DNA of 64,000 nucleotides from Sphingomonadales bacterium (GCA_017302615.1 JAFLDB010000011.1:1-64000); one strand, 5' to 3'. Numbered from the stretch's first letter, positions 32,246 through 40,280 are shown. Program-made: numbers and translations. The notes: generated by a model from the sequence alone, not told the origin.

Positions 32246-33355
32246 ATGACCGCCAAGCCGCCCGCCCGTCCGGCCCGCAAGACCGCCACCGCGCCCGCCC
32301 GTCCGCGCCGCCGCGCCGCTGCTTCGACGCCGGTCGAACAGGGCCTTGCCGCCGAACGCGCCGCCGCCGCGCTGGAAGCGGAAGAGGCCGCGCTCAGCGA
32401 AGTGGCCGGCAAGTCCGGTGCCGAAGGGATCGAGGCGATCATTTCCGGGGCCTCGCCCGACGATGCGGCGCGGATGCGCGATTACCTGGGCCTGCCCAAG
32501 CCCGGCGGCACCCCGCGCAAGACCAGCGACGAACTGGCCGATGACTGGCGCAAGGGCGGCTATCCCTACAAGTACAAGATGCTGCGCAAGGACTACGAGC
32601 GCGAGAAGTTCGTGCTCCAGACCGAGCTCTTGAAGCTGCAGCAATGGGCCAAGGAAAACGGCGAGCGGATCGTCATCCTGTTCGAAGGGCGCGACGCGGC
32701 CGGCAAGGGCGGCACGATCAAGCGGATGATGGAACACCTCAACCCGCGCGGCGCGCGCGTGGTCGCACTGGAAAAGCCCAGCGAGGTCGAACGCGGCCAG
32801 TGGTATTTCCAGCGCTATGTCGAGCATCTGCCGACCAAGGGCGAAATCGTGCTGTTCGACCGTTCGTGGTACAACCGCGCCGGGGTGGAGCGGGTGATGG
32901 GCTTCTGCACCGACGAGGAATACAAGGAGTTCCTGCGCCAGGCGCCGGAGTTCGAGCGCAACCTGGTCCGCTCGGGCATCCACCTCATCAAGTTCTGGTT
33001 CTCGGTCAGCCGCGAGGAACAGCGCCGCCGCTTCAAGGAACGCAAGGTTCACCCGCTCAAGCAATGGAAGCTGTCGCCGGTCGATCTCGCCAGCCTCGAC
33101 AAGTGGGACGATTACACCCGCGCCAAGGAAGCGATGTTCTTCGCCACCGACACCGCCGACAGCCCGTGGACCGTGATCAAGAGCGACGACAAGAAGCGCG
33201 CCCGGCTCAATGCCATGCGCTATGTCCTCCATTCACTGCCCTACCGCGACAAGGACGTGAAACGGATCGGCCTGGTCGATGACCTGATCGTCGGCCGCGC
33301 CAACATCATCCACGAACGCGGCGAATACGGCTGGCGCGCCGGCAAGGACGATTGA
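32246..33355 (+). CDS. ppk2: Polyphosphate kinase 2 (second tandem copy)
   Basis: A 369-residue paralogue of the preceding enzyme with the same core (FEGRDAAGKGGTIKR near residue 146, FDRSWYNRAGVE, HPLKQWKLSP, KSDDKKRARLNAMR). It has a longer basic alanine/arginine-rich N-terminus (residues 1-30) absent from the first copy. Tandem duplication followed by divergence of the N-terminal tail is the simplest history. The two may differ in nucleotide preference (PPK2 classes), which cannot be told by eye. Confidence 0.92.
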   Translation: MTAKPPARPARKTATAPARPRRRAAASTPVEQGLAAERAAAALEAEEAALSEVAGKSGAEGIEAIISGASPDDAARMRDYLGLPKPGGTPRKTSDELADDWRKGGYPYKYKMLRKDYEREKFVLQTELLKLQQWAKENGERIVILFEGRDAAGKGGTIKRMMEHLNPRGARVVALEKPSEVERGQWYFQRYVEHLPTKGEIVLFDRSWYNRAGVERVMGFCTDEEYKEFLRQAPEFERNLVRSGIHLIKFWFSVSREEQRRRFKERKVHPLKQWKLSPVDLASLDKWDDYTRAKEAMFFATDTADSPWTVIKSDDKKRARLNAMRYVLHSLPYRDKDVKRIGLVDDLIVGRANIIHERGEYGWRAGKDD

Positions 33356-33464
33356 GGGGGATTCGTTTCCGCCTAACGGTGTTGCCAGGCAAGGACGGAT
33401 GTCCTTGCCGCACCCGACAAAACGATTAATCCTTCCCGGCAAACCAGAACCACCGGGAGGACCC

Positions 33465-34346
33465 ATGCCGCAGATCACCGCCAACGGCATTTCGATCGAG
33501 TACGAAACCCATGGCAATCCCTCCGATCCGCCGCTGCTGCTGGTCATGGGGCTGGGCGCGCAGCTGACGCTGTGGCCGATCGAGCTGGTCGAGGCGCTGG
33601 TCGGGCATGGCTATTACGTGATCCGGCACGATAACCGGGATATCGGCCTGTCGGAAAAGTTCGGCCACGCCGGCATTCCCAATTTCCGCAAGGTGGCCCT
33701 GCTGCGGATGTTCGGCATCCGCACCAGGCTGCCCTACCGCCTGTCCGACATGGCGGCAGACGCCGCCGGCCTGCTGGATGCCCTGGGGATCGACAGCGCC
33801 CACGTGGTCGGCGGATCGATGGGCGGGATGATCGCGCAGCTGATGGCGATCGAACACGCCCCGCGGGTGCGCACCTTGACCTCGATCTTTTCCACCACCG
33901 GCAACCCGCGCCTGCCCCGGCCCCGGCCCGAGGCGATGAACGCCCTGCTCGACCGCGCTCCGGCCAATGCCACGCTCGACGATGTGATCCCGATCGGCAT
34001 CCGCGTGGCCCGCGCCATCGGCAGCCCGGCCTATCCGACTCCCGAAGACCGCCTGCGCGAACGCATCGCCCGCGATTTTCACCGCAGTTTCTATCCCGAA
34101 GGCCCGGCCCGCCAGATCGCCGCGATCATGGACGATGGCGACCGGCGCAAACGGCTGAAGAAAGTGACCGCGCCGACCCTGGTGATCCACGGCACCGACG
34201 ATCCGCTGGTCCCGGTAGAGGGCGGGCGCGATACGGCCAGGGCGATCCCTGGGGCGAAGCTGCACGAGATCCCCGGCATGGGCCACGACCTGCCGCTGGA
34301 ACTGGTCGACGAGATCGCCGCGGCAATCGCCGCCCACGCGCGGTAG
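33465..34346 (+). CDS. Alpha/beta hydrolase
   Basis: A 293-residue serine hydrolase. It has an oxyanion HDNRDIG segment, the nucleophile elbow GGSMGG near residue 118, the acid in HGTDDPLVP and the catalytic histidine in GMGHDLP. The fold order and length match the RdmC/aclacinomycin-methylesterase-like esterases. ATG 33465 follows a strong GGGAGGA site; the longer frame from 33399 is rejected. The last codons and stop are part of a 20-bp direct repeat (34330-34349 and 34422-34441). Confidence 0.88.
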   Translation: MPQITANGISIEYETHGNPSDPPLLLVMGLGAQLTLWPIELVEALVGHGYYVIRHDNRDIGLSEKFGHAGIPNFRKVALLRMFGIRTRLPYRLSDMAADAAGLLDALGIDSAHVVGGSMGGMIAQLMAIEHAPRVRTLTSIFSTTGNPRLPRPRPEAMNALLDRAPANATLDDVIPIGIRVARAIGSPAYPTPEDRLRERIARDFHRSFYPEGPARQIAAIMDDGDRRKRLKKVTAPTLVIHGTDDPLVPVEGGRDTARAIPGAKLHEIPGMGHDLPLELVDEIAAAIAAHAR

Positions 34347-34441
34347 CGGCGCCAAGGCGGCAATTTTGTCTTCAACCGTGGCATCCCCGCCTGCGCGGGG
34401 ATGACAAGGCTGGCGGTGAAACCGCCCACGCGCGGTAGCGG
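34330..34441. repeat. 20-bp direct repeats flanking a REP-like hairpin
   Basis: CCGCCCACGCGCGGTAGCGG occurs exactly at 34330-34349 (over the hydrolase stop) and at 34422-34441. Between them lies a CATCCCCGC-CTGC-GCGGGGATG hairpin (34382-34403), followed by AC, the well-known GTCATCCCCGC-type small repeat. This looks like insertion of a short palindromic element with duplication of the target, or a local duplication. It fills the gap between two convergent genes. Confidence 0.75.
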
Positions 34442-34442
34442 A

Positions 34443-34703
34443 CTAAATCCCCCAACCCAGCATCCGGCCCAGCCAGATCAGCAGCATCGCGCCCAGCACC
34501 GAGCCGAGGCAGCCGGCCCGGCTCATCCCTTCGCGCACGCCTTCGCCGGTCGACCAGCTGGAAAACAGCCCGACCACCAGCGCCCCGCCCACGCCGAGCA
34601 GGCTGGTCAGGCCCCAGCCCATCTCGACCGCGCCGGGATAGAAGAAGCGGGCCAGTGCGCCAACGACAAGGCCGGTGATCAGGGCGCCGATCAGGTTGAA
34701 CAT
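34443..34703 (-). CDS. GlsB/YeaQ/YmgE family stress-response membrane protein
   Basis: An 86-residue protein with three hydrophobic segments, opening MFNLIGALITGLVVGALARFF and containing a glycine-rich LGVGGALVVG segment. These match the transglycosylase-associated (GlsB/YeaQ) family of small inner-membrane proteins. The start at 34703 has AAGGAG upstream. Function in the family is poorly defined; several members respond to general stress. Confidence 0.82.
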   Translation of the reverse strand: MFNLIGALITGLVVGALARFFYPGAVEMGWGLTSLLGVGGALVVGLFSSWSTGEGVREGMSRAGCLGSVLGAMLLIWLGRMLGWGI

Positions 34704-35320
34704 GGCAGGGCGGACTCCTTGCGGCGATTTGCCGATTCACCGCTCTAGGTAGGAACTGTGTTAGCCGGTTCAAGCACTTGGCGATTGCGCGATTGAGTCC
34801 GGTTTGCGCAACAAGATTTCCGGGTCCGATTCTATCCTTGTCAACGCCCCGGACGGGCCTGTGCGCGGCTAAATTTTTTTTGGGAATCGATTTTGACTCT
34901 TGCGCGCCATGCCAGTGACGGATTTCCCGCGCGTCGCTGCACCGCGCCATGACTCGCCGGGCCGGAACTTACCCACAGCATGGGGTTAACCGCGATTTAC
35001 CCTCTTGCACCCGATTCAGGAAACGGCACTATGGATAGTGGTCCGGCTTGTGGGGGGACCTACTAGACCTAGATTCAGTCCCAGGCGCGCGGTTCGCGCA
35101 ACGGGGGCGGAGTCAGGCTTGAAAGGGTGCCTCACAGCAGCCGGGCTGGGGATGAAACCGGGATAAGTTTTTCTCGTTTTGTTCCGCCCGTTCGCCTAAG
35201 CTGGGCTCTGCCCGCCGATTCGAACGGACAAGAATTTTTCAGGGGGCGCCGCAAGGCGCGCCGGGGCCGTTTGAACGACAGGGGCAAGCAGTGGATTTCA
35301 GGAACGGAGATGAGCCGAGC
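34704..35320 (+). promoter_or_regulatory. Long gene-free leader of nrdA with candidate DnaA, CtrA and NrdR sites
   Basis: This 617-base stretch holds no convincing gene. It contains a DnaA-box-like TTACCCACA (34969-34977, one mismatch to consensus). A CtrA-like TTAA-N7-TTAC follows at 34986-35000. A palindrome CACTAT-GG-ATAGTG (35027-35040) differs from the NrdR-box core only in the central two bases. A T-run lies near 34873. The order DnaA/CtrA/NrdR upstream of a ribonucleotide reductase would fit cell-cycle and dNTP-pool control. All three are pattern matches only. Confidence 0.45.
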
Positions 35321-37366
35321 ATGGCCGAAGTAGAGGCGACGCTGGTTGAAGGTACCACCCCGGACACGGCGCCGGCGGCAAAGGCTCCGGCAGATGTGAA
35401 GGACGGGGCCGCGGCCCCGGCGGTGGGCATGGCAGACAAGAACGATATCGGCAGCGAAGCGCTGATCGAACAGATGGGGGTCGAACAGATGGGCGCCCAG
35501 GCGCTGGCCGGGGCGCTGGCGGCAGCGGCCGCGCCCAAGGCGGATGACAGCAAGGCGATTCACGAGCGCCGCTTCGCGATCGAGGTCGATACCTCGCGCG
35601 ACGCCCTGCTGACCGATTTCGGCAAGGACACGCTGGACGATCGCTACCTCCTGCCCGGGGAGCGCTATCAGGACCTGTTCGCCCGCGTCGCGGCGGCCTA
35701 TGCCGATGATCAGGACCACGCCCAGCGGCTTTACGATTACATTTCGAAGCTGTGGTTCATGCCGGCGACGCCAGTGCTGTCGAACGGCGGCACCAACCGC
35801 GGCCTGCCGATTTCGTGCTACCTCAATTCCGTGTCGGACAGCCTGGAAGGCATCGTCGGCACCTGGAACGAGAACGTCTGGCTCGCCTCGCGCGGCGGCG
35901 GGATCGGCACCTATTGGGGCAATGTCCGCGGGATCGGCGAGCCGGTCGGCCTCAATGGCAAGACCAGCGGGATCATCCCCTTCGTCCGGGTGATGGACAG
36001 CCTGACGCTCGCCATTTCGCAGGGCTCGCTGCGCCGCGGTTCGGCCGCCTGCTATCTCGACATCTCGCACCCGGAGATCGAGGAGTTCCTCGAAATCCGC
36101 AAGCCCTCGGGCGATTTCAACCGCAAGGCGCTCAACCTGCACCACGGCGTGCTGGTCTCGGACGAGTTCATGGAAGCGGTCCGCAACGGCGATGAATTCG
36201 TCCTGCGCAGCCCCAAGGACGGGTCGGAGCGCGGCCGGGTCGATGCCCGCAGCCTGTTCCAGAAGCTGGTCGAAACCCGCCTTGCCACGGGTGAGCCCTA
36301 CATCGTCTTCTCCGATACGGTGAACCGGATGATGCCCAAGCATCACCGCGATCTGGGGCTGAAGGTTTCCACCTCCAACCTCTGCTCGGAAATCACCCTG
36401 CCGACCGGGGTCGACCACCTCGGCAACGATCGCACCGCGGTGTGCTGCCTGTCCTCGCTCAACCTGGAAACCTGGGACGAGTGGAACAAGGACGACCGCT
36501 TCGTCGAGGACGTGCTGCGCTTCCTCGACAACGTCCTGCAGGACTATATCGACCGCGCCCCGGACGAGATGGCGCGCGCCAAGTATTCCGCCATGCGCGA
36601 ACGCAGCGTCGGCATGGGCGTGATGGGCTTCCACTCGTTCCTGCAGAAAAAGAACATCGCCTTTGAAAGCGCCATGGCCAAGGCCTGGAACCTCAAGATG
36701 TTCAAGCACATCGCCGCCAAGGCGGACGAGGCTTCGCTGCTGCTGGCGCAGGAACGGGGCGCCTGCCCGGATGCCGCCGACATGGGCGTGATGCAGCGCT
36801 TCAGCTGCAAGATGGCGATCGCGCCGACCGCGTCGATCAGCATCATCTGCGGCGGCACTTCGGCCTGCATCGAGCCGATCCCGGCCAACATCTACACCCA
36901 CAAGACCTTGTCGGGTTCCTTCGTGGTCGAAAACCCCTACCTCAAGGCGCTGCTCGCTTCGAAGAGCAAGGATTCGACCAACGTCTGGAACTCGATCCTC
37001 GAGCATGGCGGCTCGGTCCAGCACCTCGATTTCCTCAGCCAGGAGGAAAAGGACGTGTTCAAGACCAGCTTCGAAATCGACCAGCGCTGGCTGCTCGAAT
37101 TCGCGGCCGACCGCACCCCCTATATCGACCAGGCCCAGTCGCTGAACCTCTACATCCCGGCCGATGTCGACAAGTGGGACCTGGCCATGCTGCACTTCCA
37201 GGCCTGGGAAAAGGGCATCAAGAGCCTCTATTACCTGCGCTCCAAGTCGGTCCAGCGCGCCGGCTTTGCCGGCGGGGTGGAGGCGGACAACACCGTCGAT
37301 GCCCCCAAGATCGAACTCAGCGCCGGCGGCCAGACCGATTACGAGGAGTGCCTGAGCTGCCAGTAA
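35321..37366 (+). CDS. nrdA: Ribonucleoside-diphosphate reductase, alpha subunit
   Basis: Catalytic subunit of class I ribonucleotide reductase, making dNDPs. The 681-residue product has the redox cysteines (PISCYLNS and the C-terminal CLSCQ tail), the substrate-site NLCSEI and the radical-transfer tyrosines in SLYYLRSK. The N-terminal 75 residues are alanine-rich and low complexity and do not form the ATP-cone that usually precedes the core; the core starts near DTLDDRYLLPGERYQ. ATG 35321 has GGAG upstream at long spacing; GTG 35291 is an alternative start. nrdB follows 51 bases downstream. Confidence 0.95.
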   Translation: MAEVEATLVEGTTPDTAPAAKAPADVKDGAAAPAVGMADKNDIGSEALIEQMGVEQMGAQALAGALAAAAAPKADDSKAIHERRFAIEVDTSRDALLTDFGKDTLDDRYLLPGERYQDLFARVAAAYADDQDHAQRLYDYISKLWFMPATPVLSNGGTNRGLPISCYLNSVSDSLEGIVGTWNENVWLASRGGGIGTYWGNVRGIGEPVGLNGKTSGIIPFVRVMDSLTLAISQGSLRRGSAACYLDISHPEIEEFLEIRKPSGDFNRKALNLHHGVLVSDEFMEAVRNGDEFVLRSPKDGSERGRVDARSLFQKLVETRLATGEPYIVFSDTVNRMMPKHHRDLGLKVSTSNLCSEITLPTGVDHLGNDRTAVCCLSSLNLETWDEWNKDDRFVEDVLRFLDNVLQDYIDRAPDEMARAKYSAMRERSVGMGVMGFHSFLQKKNIAFESAMAKAWNLKMFKHIAAKADEASLLLAQERGACPDAADMGVMQRFSCKMAIAPTASISIICGGTSACIEPIPANIYTHKTLSGSFVVENPYLKALLASKSKDSTNVWNSILEHGGSVQHLDFLSQEEKDVFKTSFEIDQRWLLEFAADRTPYIDQAQSLNLYIPADVDKWDLAMLHFQAWEKGIKSLYYLRSKSVQRAGFAGGVEADNTVDAPKIELSAGGQTDYEECLSCQ

Positions 37367-37417
37367 GGCGGCCCGGCGCTCCCTCCTTCACAGACTTCAA
37401 TCCAGGACACCCATTCC

Positions 37418-38476
37418 ATGTCTCTTCTCGAAGCCCGCAAGACCTACAAGCCGTTCGAATATCCGTGGGCTTACGAGTACTGGAAGCGCCAGCAGCAGGT
37501 CCACTGGATGCCGGAGGAAGTGCCGCTGGGCGAGGACTGCCGCGACTGGGCGCAGAAACTGTCGGAGCATGAGAAGAACCTGCTGACCCAGATCTTCCGC
37601 TTCTTCACCCAGGCCGATGTCGAGGTGCAGAACTGCTATCACGAACATTACGGCCGGGTGTTCAAGCCGACCGAAGTGAAGATGATGCTGGCCGCCTTCT
37701 CCAACATGGAAACGGTCCACATCGCCGCCTATTCGCACCTGCTCGACACGATCGGGATGCCGGAGACGGAATACAGCGCCTTCCTCGAATACCAGGAAAT
37801 GGCCGACAAGTGCAGCTACATGCACACCTTCGGGGTCGACAGCGACGAGGATATCGCCCGCACGCTGGCCATGTTCGGCGGCTTTACCGAAGGGATGCAG
37901 CTGTTCGCCAGCTTCGCCATGCTGATGAACTTCCCGCGCTTCAACAAGATGAAGGGCATGGGCCAGATCGTCAGCTGGTCGGTCCGCGATGAATCGCTCC
38001 ACTGCGAAGGCATCACCCGCCTGTTCCACGCCTTCTGCGCGGAACGGCAGTGCCTGACCAAGGCGGTCAAGGAAGACATCATCGATTGCTGCCAGAAGAC
38101 CGTGCGGCTGGAAGATGCCTTCATCGACCTGGCCTTTGAAATGGGCCCGGTCCCGGGGATGAGCCCCAAGGAAATCAAGCGCTACATCCGCTACATCGCC
38201 GACTGGCGCCTGGGCCAGCTGGGCCTGCCCGCGATCTACATGATCGAGGACCACCCCCTGCCCTGGCTCGCCCCGCTGCTCAACGGGGTGGAACACGCCA
38301 ACTTCTTCGAAACCCGCGCGACGGAATATTCGAAGGCCGCGACCAAGGGCAACTGGAACGACGTCTGGTCCAGCTTCGACGCCCGCCAGAAAGCCAAGGC
38401 CGAAGTCAGCGCCGCCAACGAAGCGGGCGACGAGGCGAGCGAGCCGGGGCTGTTCGGAGTGAACGCGGCGGAGTGA
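37418..38476 (+). CDS. nrdB: Ribonucleoside-diphosphate reductase, beta subunit
   Basis: Diiron/tyrosyl-radical subunit of class I ribonucleotide reductase, 352 residues. The metal ligands are visible: the aspartate in FTQADVEVQ, METVHIAAYSHLL with E-x2-H, and the radical tyrosine seven residues after the glutamate. A later DESLHCEG with E-x2-H follows. There is no N-terminal ATP-cone in this subunit either. Separated from nrdA by 51 bases and clearly one operon. Confidence 0.96.
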   Translation: MSLLEARKTYKPFEYPWAYEYWKRQQQVHWMPEEVPLGEDCRDWAQKLSEHEKNLLTQIFRFFTQADVEVQNCYHEHYGRVFKPTEVKMMLAAFSNMETVHIAAYSHLLDTIGMPETEYSAFLEYQEMADKCSYMHTFGVDSDEDIARTLAMFGGFTEGMQLFASFAMLMNFPRFNKMKGMGQIVSWSVRDESLHCEGITRLFHAFCAERQCLTKAVKEDIIDCCQKTVRLEDAFIDLAFEMGPVPGMSPKEIKRYIRYIADWRLGQLGLPAIYMIEDHPLPWLAPLLNGVEHANFFETRATEYSKAATKGNWNDVWSSFDARQKAKAEVSAANEAGDEASEPGLFGVNAAE

Positions 38477-38629
38477 GGGGATAAGTTTGGCGTTATTATA
38501 CTTGACATACCCAGAGTCATTTTGGCCTGCCCGCTGCCTGAAATTGATATCCACGCCATTTTGCGCATGTTGGTTGAAGTGCGGTGATTATTGTTTGCGT
38601 CGGCGGCGGGGTTATGGCATTAATGGCGA

Positions 38630-39295
38630 ATGGCAAACGATTCATCTCTTATCAGCCAGCTTCGGGCGAAGGCCATTGCTGAGCGTAAGGTTGGCGACGA
38701 GTATTATGCTCGCGCCGACACTTATGATCGCGCTGCGGATCAGCTTGAGGGCAAGCCAGTGGTCGTGGAGGCTACCGGGCGGTCTTTGGTCAAAACCAAT
38801 GCAACGGCCATCGGAGAGTCCGTCCGACGGGCAGGTAGTAAGGGGAAACCGGCCGGTTCTATTTCAAAGCGTTGGCGTCTAAACTTTGGGTCGATTTATC
38901 TGATCTATGGCGCAGACTTCCGTATTGAAGATGCTATCCAGGTTGTAAAGACGTTAGAGGGCCGTGATGTCCGCCCCTCTGAACTGCGCCGTTTGTTCCA
39001 GACCAATATCGAGCACGGCACGCTGGAGCTACTTGCGGACGATCTTTATCATATGACGGCCAAGCTTATCGCCATGGTAAGTGAAGCCATGAAACACGAA
39101 GGCCCTCCCGCGCAAACGGGAGGGCCTCACGTGGGAGGTGTGGCAGAGCGGTTTATTGCATCGGACTCAAAATCCGACGGGGTCACCTCAGAGCCGTCCC
39201 CCGTGGGTTCGAATCCCACCACCTCCGCACCATCCGCCGGACAGCCGCTTTTTCAACGGGTTGTCCATTTCGCCCAAACCCCACCAAACGACTAA
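38630..39295 (+). CDS. Hypothetical protein whose frame runs into a tRNA gene
   Basis: The credible part is about the first 155 residues. It has an alpha-helical N-terminus (SQLRAKAIAERKVGDEYYAR, probably coiled coil), a basic linker, and a compact C-terminal domain (VVKTLEGRDVRPSELRRLF, LLADDLYHMTAKL) reminiscent of a winged helix. The frame then continues through the hairpin at 39100-39127 and the whole tRNA to a stop at 39293-39295. The native C-terminus has therefore probably been lost or replaced. No strong ribosome-binding site precedes ATG 38630. GC is below that of the neighbours; it belongs to an accessory patch. Confidence 0.5.
   Translation: MANDSSLISQLRAKAIAERKVGDEYYARADTYDRAADQLEGKPVVVEATGRSLVKTNATAIGESVRRAGSKGKPAGSISKRWRLNFGSIYLIYGADFRIEDAIQVVKTLEGRDVRPSELRRLFQTNIEHGTLELLADDLYHMTAKLIAMVSEAMKHEGPPAQTGGPHVGGVAERFIASDSKSDGVTSEPSPVGSNPTTSAPSAGQPLFQRVVHFAQTPPND
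39100..39127 (+). terminator. 11-bp GC-rich hairpin immediately upstream of the tRNA
   Basis: AGGCCCTCCCG (39100-39110) pairs perfectly with CGGGAGGGCCT (39117-39127) around CGCAAA. It lies seven bases before the tRNA. It has no T-run, so it could be an attenuator, a transcription boundary or a processing element. Confidence 0.5.
39134..39227 (+). tRNA. Type II tRNA with CAA (Leu) anticodon on a serine-like body
   Basis: Cloverleaf by eye: acceptor GGAGGTG/CACCTCC (39134-39140, 39220-39226); short D stem GCA/TGC with GAGCGGTTTAT loop; anticodon stem TCGGA/TCCGA with loop CTCAAAA (39166-39172), giving anticodon CAA; a 25-base variable region; T arm GTGGG-TTCGAAT-CCCAC. Discriminator is G, followed by CACCA rather than CCA, so CCA would be added by enzyme. 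The GGCAGAGCGGTT D-arm, acceptor stem and G73 resemble alphaproteobacterial tRNA-Ser, while bacterial tRNA-Leu normally starts with GC and has A73. Either an unusual tRNA-Leu(CAA) or a serine-identity tRNA reading UUG. Confidence 0.75.
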
Positions 39296-39312
39296 GAAAG
39301 GAGGGAAATAGA

Positions 39313-39390
39313 GCTGTGTGGCACACAGAGCTTAGGAGAAACTAAGGCCTGTGTGGCGCCGGGATGTTACCATCTTAGCGTCACACAGGC
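39313..39390. repeat. Three consecutive inverted repeats with shared CTGTGTG/CACACAG arms
   Basis: CTGTGTG-G-CACACAG (39314-39328), then CTTAG-GAGAAA-CTAAG (39331-39346), then GCCTGTGTG with CACACAGGC (39347-39355/39382-39390) extended by CGC/GCG inside. The three abut without gaps. The outer two share the same seven-base arm. This is either a structured small RNA or a multi-site recognition region for a recombinase or repressor. It lies in AT-richer DNA 85 bases after the tRNA. Confidence 0.6.
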
Positions 39391-39413
39391 ATATTAGTTT
39401 TCATTGCGAATGT

Positions 39414-39596
39414 CTACGATTTTTTGCTTGAATCCTCAGATTTGAGCGGTTTTCGCGCGCCACTTGCCAATATGCTTTCTATGGCGTCATTTGCGTCTGT
39501 GGGGTTTAGTGCGCCAGCGGCGGTTAGCTTTTCGGCCTCCGCGATAAACCGCATTCCTTGCGATTTCGCACTTTCCGTCTTTTTCCGCTTTGGCAT
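39414..39596 (-). CDS. Small basic hypothetical protein
   Basis: A 60-residue protein, lysine/serine-rich at both ends with a short helical centre (SQGMRFIAEAEKLTAAGALN, then DAIESILASG). The ATG at 39596 has no strong ribosome-binding site, and coding is supported mainly by amino-acid composition. It could be a small DNA-associated or accessory protein of the patch. It faces the three hairpins at 39313-39390. Confidence 0.4.
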   Translation of the reverse strand: MPKRKKTESAKSQGMRFIAEAEKLTAAGALNPTDANDAIESILASGARKPLKSEDSSKKS

Positions 39597-39658
39597 TACG
39601 CCGCACCAGTCCTTTCGTAAGTCAGGGGTTACGGTGACAGTTTACTTAACCCCCAAAC

Positions 39659-40228
39659 TCACCCCACCCACTTCCCCTTCGGTACGGCATAGCTTGAGAC
39701 GGCCCGCTTCGGCACCTCGTGCCAGCTGACGTTGACCGCCCAGTAGGTCGGGAAGAAATCCAGCTCCGAATAGGGCAGGTTCTCCGTGATCCAGCGGGCC
39801 AGGATTTGCCAGTCGCCTTCAGCGTGGTGCGCGTCCCAGAAGGTGGGGACGACAATGCAGGCGGTGGCGCCCATGTGGCCGGCGGCATCGCGCATGTCCC
39901 AGATGTGGCGGGCGGCATTGGCCTCGTTCGAGGCGCAGGTGTAGCCTGCCTTGCCTTCGCGCTGCATTTTGTTGCCAAAGCCATTCACTTCGCGGCTGCG
40001 ATAGGCCGAGCGGATCGCGATCCGGCCCCAGCGATCCTGGATCGGCTCAAGCAGCTCTTCGCAGAGGCGCGTCCCCGCCGCGATCGCCAAATCGGGGTCA
40101 TCCGGCACATTGAGCAGTCCGTGCACCGCCGCGATCTCCGAATGGAGCATGTCACGCATGAAAAAGCTCTTCGATAGCCGCACCCGGCCAAGATCGGTCA
40201 ACGCTTGAACGGATTTTGGCTTGCGCAT
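39659..40228 (-). CDS. Peptidase M15-like hypothetical protein
   Basis: A 189-residue protein opening with a basic tail, then KSFFMRDMLHSEIAAVHGLLN, LCEELLEPIQDRWG and IRSAYRSREVNGFGN. This run is characteristic of the M15A (zinc D-Ala-D-Ala carboxypeptidase/endolysin-like) fold. Possible zinc ligands are the histidine and aspartate in ARHIWDMRD and the histidine in VSWHEVP. There is no signal peptide, as in phage endolysins. It is divergent from the small gene at 40281. Confidence 0.6.
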   Translation of the reverse strand: MRKPKSVQALTDLGRVRLSKSFFMRDMLHSEIAAVHGLLNVPDDPDLAIAAGTRLCEELLEPIQDRWGRIAIRSAYRSREVNGFGNKMQREGKAGYTCASNEANAARHIWDMRDAAGHMGATACIVVPTFWDAHHAEGDWQILARWITENLPYSELDFFPTYWAVNVSWHEVPKRAVSSYAVPKGKWVG

Positions 40229-40280
40229 GATAAGCTCCTTCCTTCAGATGGAAGCTTCTGTGCAGCGAGGAGACTGTGCA

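Noticed and set aside
35060..35290. Possible cobalamin-riboswitch-like G/C-rich segments in the nrdA leader
   Set aside because: The conserved core boxes of the B12 aptamer could not be found in the right order.
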